A stretch of DNA of 64,000 nt from Herbiconiux aconitum. GTDB taxonomy: Bacteria > Actinomycetota > Actinomycetes > Actinomycetales > Microbacteriaceae. Under the pieces are notes generated by a model. That model was not told the DNA's origin. It did not search any database and saw nothing but the letters and a program-made list of their open reading frames with translations. The stretch covers positions 1,612,001 to 1,676,000 of the forward strand of contig NZ_JANLCM010000001.1 in assembly GCF_024979235.1 (NCBI RefSeq). The letters are read 5' to 3'. The translations under genes and the position numbers were made by a program. How positions within the stretch are numbered: position 1 is the stretch's first letter; every line of letters starts with the position of its first letter. Positions 59,475 through 64,000 of the stretch are shown here, in pieces.

Positions 59475-60251
59475 TCAGTCGCGACGTCTGAGCAGCAGGA
59501 TCGCGTCGTCGAGCACGGCCTGCTGACCGTCCGGCCCGGTGGCCTCGCGGGAACGGTTCTCGGCGATCACCGTTTCCCAGGCATCCTCGGGGAGCGCGAG
59601 CGATTCACGCACTTGCGCGGGGGTGGGGAGGTCGTCGTGGCCGTGCGCATGACTGTCTGTCTGCCCGCCGCCGTGCGTGTGCCGGTTGCCGTGTGCGTGC
59701 TCGCCGCCGTGCCCGCCACCGTGCTCGTGCTCGCCGCCGGGGGCGCGCACGTCCTCGTCTTCACCGCCCGCCTCGTCGTGCGAGTCCCGCGACCAGGGCG
59801 GGAATCCCGCGTGCCCCACCACGAGCAGGTATCCGCCCGCTGCCACCGCTCCGGCAGCGTGCCGCAGCACCTCCTCGCGCGGGAACGCGACCGGCGAGTG
59901 CAGGAAGCAAGCCGACACGAGGTCGTACTCGGCTGGGGGAGTCCAGGAGGCCAGATCGGCCTGCAGCCAGGTGATGCGGTCGGCGACGCCCCGATCGGAT
60001 GCGTGCACACCGGCACGCGACAGTGCCGTGCCTGAGATGTCGACCCCGGTCACCTGCCAGCCGTGCTCGGCCAGCCAGATCGAATCGGCGCCCTCACCGC
60101 TCCCCAGATCGAGGGCGCGACCCGGCGGCACCGCGAGCTGGTCGACCACGTCGACGAGAGCACGGTTCGCCCGCCCGCTCCAGATCTGTTCGCGCTCGCG
60201 GTAACGGCCCTCCCAGAAGGCCGTCGCATCCGTCTCGGTGTTCTCGTTCAT
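59475..60251 (-). CDS. SAM-dependent methyltransferase with His-rich insertion
   Basis: 258 residues. Class I fold: FWEGRYREREQIWSGRANRA, motif I ALDLGSGEGADSIWLAEHGW, VTGVDIS, FLHSPVAFPREEVL, GGYLLVVGHAG. Between the last strand elements (about 168-208) lies a stretch with about 14 His mixed with Gly, Glu and Asp (EHEHGGGHGGEHAHG), a probable metal-binding loop. The core resembles TehB-like or thiopurine-type methyltransferases. The substrate is unknown. Confidence 0.85.
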   Translation of the reverse strand: MNENTETDATAFWEGRYREREQIWSGRANRALVDVVDQLAVPPGRALDLGSGEGADSIWLAEHGWQVTGVDISGTALSRAGVHASDRGVADRITWLQADLASWTPPAEYDLVSACFLHSPVAFPREEVLRHAAGAVAAGGYLLVVGHAGFPPWSRDSHDEAGGEDEDVRAPGGEHEHGGGHGGEHAHGNRHTHGGGQTDSHAHGHDDLPTPAQVRESLALPEDAWETVIAENRSREATGPDGQQAVLDDAILLLRRRD

Positions 60252-60350
60252 GTCTCCAGCTTGGCGCGCGCTGCCGTTCCGCCGAAGTCCCGTGCCGAAA
60301 CGGCAACACCGTGACCGTTACGCCGAACCGAGCGCCGCTACGCTGAGCGG

Positions 60351-60833
60351 ATGATCACGGATGCGACCACCGGCCAGGCGATCCAGATCATCGTCGTGGT
60401 GGTGCTCGGCACCGTCGCCCTCACCCTGCTCCTCGTTCTCGCCGGCTGGGTCGTGATGGCGTTCGCGCTGATGTCGCTGTTCCGCAAGGTCGGGGTGAAG
60501 CCTTGGATCGCGTGGGTGCCCTACTACCGCACCTGGGTGTGGCTGGAACTCGGCGGACAACAGGGTTGGCTGGCGCTGCTCTCACTGGTGGGAGCCGGCA
60601 TGGTCGCCAGCATCTTCCTCTACATCGGCATGTATCGCACGACGCTGGATTTCCGCCGCGACAGCGGGTTCTTCGTGCTCGGGATCTTCTTCCCCTACGC
60701 CTGGGCGTTCATCCTCGGCGGCCGCACCGCGGTCTACGAGCCCGGGCTGCTCGCCTGGTCGGGCTACCCGCCGCCCACGGTCGGCTACGGATCGATCGCG
60801 CCGCATTTCGCGAACGACGTCACTGTTCGGTGA
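60351..60833 (+). CDS. DUF5684-like membrane protein
   Basis: 160 residues with three to four membrane helices. The block FRKVGVKPWIAWVPYYRTWVW is typical of DUF5684-type proteins. Function is unknown. TACGCT (60339-60344) lies 6 nt before ATG 60351, so leaderless. It is divergent from the methyltransferase. Confidence 0.75.
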   Translation: MITDATTGQAIQIIVVVVLGTVALTLLLVLAGWVVMAFALMSLFRKVGVKPWIAWVPYYRTWVWLELGGQQGWLALLSLVGAGMVASIFLYIGMYRTTLDFRRDSGFFVLGIFFPYAWAFILGGRTAVYEPGLLAWSGYPPPTVGYGSIAPHFANDVTVR

Positions 60834-60842
60834 CGGCACGGT

Positions 60843-61304
60843 TCACGCAGGGAGTGGCGCGATCCGCTGGATGATCGACGTCAGCCGCGCGTGCAGCTCC
60901 ATCAGCTCGTCGATGTCGACACCGAGCGCAGCCACCACCTGCGGGGGCACCTGCTCTGCCTGAGCACGAAGTGCTCGGCCCGCGGCTGTGAGTCGCACGG
61001 CGAGCTGCCGCTCGTCATCCGCCGACCGCTCCCGCGTCACGAACCCGGCGGCTTCGAGCCGCTTGACCAGGGGCGACAGGGTCGCCGCCTCGAGTCGCAG
61101 CACCTCGGCGAGAGACGAGAGCGAGCGCGGCTCGCTCTCCCACAGGGCGAGCATCACGAGATATTGCGGATGCGTGAGCCCCATCGGCTCCAGGATCGGC
61201 TTGTAGGCGCCGATCACCGAGCGCGAAGCCACCGCCAGCGCGAAGCACAGCTGGCGATCCAGCGCGAGCAGATCGGATTCGGTGTCAAGCATCCCACTCG
61301 TCAT
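60843..61304 (-). CDS. MarR-family transcriptional regulator
   Basis: 153 residues from ATG 61304. Winged-helix dimer of the OhrR/MarR type: LDRQLCFALAVASRSVIGAY, where the Cys near residue 19 is at the position of the reactive Cys of OhrR. LTHPQYLVMLALWE, AATLSPLVKRLEAAGFV and wing RSADDERQLAVRLT follow. TACTAT lies 6 nt before the ATG. The operator-like repeat at 61306-61323 covers its own -10 box and that of the divergent gene. No ohr gene is adjacent. Confidence 0.9.
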   Translation of the reverse strand: MTSGMLDTESDLLALDRQLCFALAVASRSVIGAYKPILEPMGLTHPQYLVMLALWESEPRSLSSLAEVLRLEAATLSPLVKRLEAAGFVTRERSADDERQLAVRLTAAGRALRAQAEQVPPQVVAALGVDIDELMELHARLTSIIQRIAPLPA

Positions 61305-61305
61305 A

Positions 61306-61323
61306 ATTAGATAGTACACTAAT
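61306..61323. promoter_or_regulatory. MarR operator over two overlapping divergent -10 boxes
   Basis: ATTAG-N8-CTAAT. The minus-strand -10 box TACTAT (61316-61311) and plus-strand -10 box TACACT (61315-61320) both lie inside it. One bound dimer would block both genes. Confidence 0.6.
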
Positions 61324-61327
61324 GGTT

Positions 61328-61573
61328 ATGGCACGAAAGAACTCACGCAAGGCGAACCCGATGAACCCGTGGGACGGCAAGCCGGGTCTGTTCAACAACA
61401 TCAACCGCATCGTGTACAGCTACGCCGGCCCCGCCCAGGTGGGCATCGGCCGGGCTGAAGCGCCCTATGTTCCGCCGGCCGATCCGCGCTGTCCGCTCTG
61501 CGGTGAGCAGATGGCGCTGCACGAGATCGACCGCTCCGGTGAGCGCACCCAGCTCCACTGCCCCACCGCGTAG
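61328..61573 (+). CDS. Small conserved protein with zinc-ribbon-like Cys
   Basis: 81 residues from ATG 61328, chosen because TACACT lies 7 nt upstream; ATG 61322 would fall inside the operator. It contains MNPWDGKPGLFNNINRIVYS and a C-terminal CPLCGEQMALHEIDR with another Cys in LHCPT. No named family is recognised. It probably shares MarR control with the divergent gene. Confidence 0.7.
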   Translation: MARKNSRKANPMNPWDGKPGLFNNINRIVYSYAGPAQVGIGRAEAPYVPPADPRCPLCGEQMALHEIDRSGERTQLHCPTA

Positions 61574-61621
61574 CCGCCCGCAAGAGCCCCTTCCCGGCCG
61601 CTCCTCGCCCCCCGCGCCGCC

Positions 61622-61697
61622 CCCCTCCTCGCGACTCGCCAAAATGCGCCCAGAAAACGGGAGAAGAGGGCGGATTTTGGCGAGTCGCGAGGAGGGG
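61622..61697. repeat. Palindromic repeat, family A copy 2
   Basis: Arms of 30 bp, 61622-61651 and 61668-61697, with a single mismatch and a 16-nt loop. The arm contains CTCGCGACTCGCCA, as in copy 1 at 15484, and the inner GGGCGGAT. It ends 9 bp before the -10 box of the AraC gene. Confidence 0.93.
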
Positions 61698-61717
61698 AGA
61701 AGAACCATAATGGGTGC

Positions 61718-62167
61718 ATGAGCGCCGACCTCGACGAGCTGCGCCGCCTGCGCCGGGCCCGCGACCTGATGGATCGCGAGTACGCCCGCCCGCTCGACGT
61801 TCCTGCGCTCGCTCGCACCGCGCTCATGTCGACCGCTCACTTCAGCCGCAGGTTCCGCGAGGCCTACGGCGAGACACCTTATTCGCACCTGATGACCCGG
61901 CGCATCGAGCGCGCGAAAGCCCTCCTCCGGCGGGGCGACATCAGCGTGAGTGACGCGTGCTTCGCGGTGGGCTGTACCAGTCTCGGTTCGTTCAGCTCGC
62001 GGTTCACCGAGCTCGTCGGCGAGACGCCCAGCGCCTACCGCGCTCGCGACCATGGCGAGACGATCGCCATCCCGAGTTGTGCGGCGATGGTGCTCGGTCG
62101 GGCCCGGCGCACGCCCCCGTCGGAATCGAGCAGGATCGAAGAAGCATCCGTCTCGGCCGCCCGCTAG
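61718..62167 (+). CDS. AraC-family transcriptional regulator (DNA-binding domain only)
   Basis: 149 residues, two helix-turn-helix motifs: LDVPALARTALMSTAHFSRR and ISVSDACFAVGCTSLGSFSS, with FTELVGETPSAYR. No effector domain is present, a usual size for the AraC subgroup paired with VOC proteins. CATAAT (61706-61711) is 6 nt before the ATG, so leaderless. It is followed 10 bp later by a VOC gene. Confidence 0.92.
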   Translation: MSADLDELRRLRRARDLMDREYARPLDVPALARTALMSTAHFSRRFREAYGETPYSHLMTRRIERAKALLRRGDISVSDACFAVGCTSLGSFSSRFTELVGETPSAYRARDHGETIAIPSCAAMVLGRARRTPPSESSRIEEASVSAAR

Positions 62168-62177
62168 CGTCGGTTTC

Positions 62178-62582
62178 ATGACAATCTCACTCAGCCACGT
62201 ACACGTGCTCGTCGACGACCCGGATGCAGCACTCGCCTTCTACCGCGACACTCTCGGCCTCGAGGTGCGCAACGAGATCGAGAACGACGGATTTCGCTGG
62301 ATCACCCTCTCCACCGCCTCCCAGCCCGAGATCGAGATCGTGCTCTCGCAGCCGCACGCCGGCGTCTCGAAAGACGACGGCGACGCCCGCGCCGCGCTGC
62401 TCGCCAAGGGTGAACTGCCCGGTGTGCTGTTCCGCACCGACGACCTCGACGCCACCTTCGAGAAGGTGCGTGCGGTCGGCAACGCCGAGATTCTGCAGGA
62501 GCCGACCGACCAGTTCTGGGGTGTGCGCGATGCCGCCTTCCGCGACCCCGCCGGCAACATGGTGCGCATCAGCCAGGCCTGA
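62178..62582 (+). CDS. VOC (glyoxalase-like) protein
   Basis: 134 residues. Two beta-alpha-beta-beta-beta units: SLSHVHVLVDDPDAALAFYR, VRNEIENDGFRWITLS, GVLFRTDDLDATFEKVRA, AFRDPAGNMVRISQ. It may bind a metal through His9 and a Glu (EIEIVLS). AraC and VOC pairs are common; the ligand is unknown. TAGCGT lies 7 nt before ATG 62178. Confidence 0.9.
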   Translation: MTISLSHVHVLVDDPDAALAFYRDTLGLEVRNEIENDGFRWITLSTASQPEIEIVLSQPHAGVSKDDGDARAALLAKGELPGVLFRTDDLDATFEKVRAVGNAEILQEPTDQFWGVRDAAFRDPAGNMVRISQA

Positions 62583-62703
62583 CGCCGGGCCCGTCGCGCT
62601 GGCGGCCACGAAATCGCGCCCATACGTTTCGCCGCTCATCCCTTCGGATGAAAGGATGCCGCCATGCTGTCGCCTCCTCGACAGGAGCACCTAGCGTGAG
62701 GGC

Positions 62704-64000
62704 ATGTCTCGACTTCCGAAGTTCGTTCGTCTGACCGTCGAACCCGCGATCGCGGTGGTGTTCCTGGTGCTCTGGATCGTCGCCGAAGTCGGCCGTGCGC
62801 ATCCGGCCGGCTTCTGGGTTGCGTTGGCGCTGTACGCGGTCGCCATCGGGATCTCGCGAGCACTGCCCGCGGTGGCACTCGGCATCATCGTTGGCGTGCC
62901 GCTGCTGCAGGTCGCGGGAGTGCTGAGCCCGCCGGAGTCGACCACCTGGCCCACCTATGAAGCCGCTGTCGTGGTGGCCTTCGTGGTGGGGCTGACGGCG
63001 ACCGCGCGCATCCGGTGGGCAGCGATCGGGGCGATCGTGGTGCAGGCGGTGCTGGTCGGAGTCGCGATGGTCTACCGCGGCGACTGGCTGAGCTGGATCG
63101 GCGCGCGCGGAACCGGCGTCGGCGTGTCGGAGCCCGACCCCTCGGCCGCTGCGCTCTCGCTGGTGCTCACCGGCGCGGTGCTTGGCCTCGTGGCCTGGAC
63201 CGCGGGCTTCGCCCTGCATGTCAACGCCCGCCGCCGCCTCGATCAGGAGCTCATCGCCCAGGCCGAGGCCGAGCTGGCCGTCGCCGACGTCGAACTGCGC
63301 GGCGTGAAGGAACGCAGTGAGATCGCCCAAGAGGTGCACGATGTGCTCGCGCACTCGCTCGCCGTGGTGATCGCGGTGGCCGACGGGTCGCGATTCCTGC
63401 GCAACGCCCGCCCCGAGACGTCGGGGGAGCACACGGATGCCGCCCTTCGCGAGATCGCCGACACCGCCCGCTCGGCGCTCACCGACCTACGCGGGCTGCT
63501 CGAGGCGCTGCACGACGACAGCAGCCGCCCGCAGCCCGCGCTCAGCGACCTCTCCTCGCTGGTGGCGCGCGTGACGGCAGCCGGGATGCGTGTGTCGATC
63601 GATCACTTCGGCGACCCGCGACCGCTCACGACGGCGCAGGAGCTGAGCGTCTACCGCATCGTGCAGGAAAGCCTGACGAATGCGCTGAAGCACGGGGGCG
63701 GGCATCCGGTGGCCGCCGTCTCGTTCGCCTGGCAGGGGGAGGGCTTGGCGTTGACGGTGGTGAGCGACCCAGGGGGTGACGCCGGAGCCGTGCCGGTGCC
63801 CACCGATGCCGCGCCCCGCACCTTCGGAATTCAGGGGATGAAGGATCGCGCCCATCTCGCCGGCGGATGGCTCACCGCTGATCGCGACGACGACGGCGCG
63901 TTCATCGTGACGGCGTTCATCCCGACGCGGGCAGTTGCCGACGCCAGCGTGAGTGCCGCCGCCGGAGCGGGTGCCGGAGCGGGTGTCGGTGCCGGTGCGG
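62704..64000 (+). CDS. Sensor histidine kinase, DesK/NarX type, 3'-truncated by window edge
   Basis: About 432 residues to the window end, still open. Five to six membrane helices lie within residues 10-170, then a coiled coil and HisKA_3 box IAQEVHDVLAHSLAV with His near residue 212. The HATPase domain has VQESLTNALKHGGG and FGIQGMKDRAHLAGG. The end is a Gly/Ala/Val repeat (AGAGAGVGAGA). TAGCGT (62692-62697) is 6 nt before the ATG, so leaderless. A regulator gene is expected just beyond the window. Confidence 0.9.
   Translation, partial: MSRLPKFVRLTVEPAIAVVFLVLWIVAEVGRAHPAGFWVALALYAVAIGISRALPAVALGIIVGVPLLQVAGVLSPPESTTWPTYEAAVVVAFVVGLTATARIRWAAIGAIVVQAVLVGVAMVYRGDWLSWIGARGTGVGVSEPDPSAAALSLVLTGAVLGLVAWTAGFALHVNARRRLDQELIAQAEAELAVADVELRGVKERSEIAQEVHDVLAHSLAVVIAVADGSRFLRNARPETSGEHTDAALREIADTARSALTDLRGLLEALHDDSSRPQPALSDLSSLVARVTAAGMRVSIDHFGDPRPLTTAQELSVYRIVQESLTNALKHGGGHPVAAVSFAWQGEGLALTVVSDPGGDAGAVPVPTDAAPRTFGIQGMKDRAHLAGGWLTADRDDDGAFIVTAFIPTRAVADASVSAAAGAGAGAGVGAGA

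Noticed and set aside
1..64000. tRNA, rRNA or complete insertion sequence
   Set aside because: No convincing tRNA T-arm context, rRNA segment or transposase was seen.

Overview
The window is high-G+C actinobacterial DNA, roughly 70 % G+C by eye. Several features point to the family Microbacteriaceae: the gene content (FBP-type EF-G-binding protein, the SCO1664 / DUF3090 / phosphomutase trio, a PspC-kinase two-component system, a DUF4397/sortase/SigK/RskA-like surface block), many leaderless start codons placed 6-7 nt behind a TANNNT box, and a striking excess of the hexamer GGATGC/GCATCC. The genus cannot be fixed from the sequence alone. No rRNA, tRNA, complete IS or CRISPR array was found.

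Layout. 1-2643: end of an ABC-2 permease with a DesKR-like two-component pair. 2678-7339: membrane proteins, then a PspC protein divergent from a PspC-histidine kinase fusion and its regulator. 7383-8498: a DUF1016/YhcG-type nuclease gene with lower G+C, whose 3' end runs antisense into lspA. 9114-16488: PHP, MBL-fold, FBP, NmrA-like, CPBP protease, DUF2975-XRE, ferritin-like and Pr6Pr genes, plus a decayed TetR regulator beside a palindrome. 16492-20482: an LLM monooxygenase and an AbiEi/DUF559 nuclease gene bracketed by two copies of one palindromic repeat. 20618-26280: dGTPase, dienelactone hydrolase, 5'-3' exonuclease, DHFR-like and GT39 genes. 26344-29993: a MoxR/ChlI-like AAA ATPase and a VWA protein, again with same-family palindromes on either side of the VWA gene. 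30095-32184: the SCO1664/DUF3090/phosphomutase operon. 32279-34316: a yybP-ykoY-type Mn riboswitch, terC and a partner gene. 34405-38598: WS/DGAT, an NmrA-like oxidoreductase divergent from an ECF41 sigma factor with its recognisable promoter, and an SDR. 38716-40457: a Lys/Ala-rich Rho-N protein coupled to an orphan ParA. 40470-47321: DUF3253, a 32-residue microprotein, HAD, CDF transporter, and an operon of a HEAT-GT4 fusion, a GT1, a small protein and an FHA protein. 47517-50599: DUF4397, sortase, sigma and anti-sigma genes. 50739-56282: SnoaL, AKR, PRC-barrel, ABC-F and HtrA-like genes. 56333-58175: AKR divergent from an AHSA1-ArsR operon with two operators. 58185-60251: two methyltransferases separated by a 139-bp tandem repeat. 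60351-64000: MarR, AraC/VOC and the start of a third histidine kinase.

The most unusual layer is a set of intergenic palindromes. There are at least four sequence families (A-D), each with two copies here and each with 12-30 bp arms. Most sit just beside a stop codon, and copies of one family tend to lie close together or on both sides of one gene. Family B brackets a DUF559 nuclease gene, which makes that nuclease a candidate partner or mobiliser of the repeats. Other signals worth a check are an ECF41-type promoter at a second, distant NmrA-like gene, the paired ArsR operators spaced 33 bp apart, the ParA/Rho-N pair, and the GGATGC enrichment.
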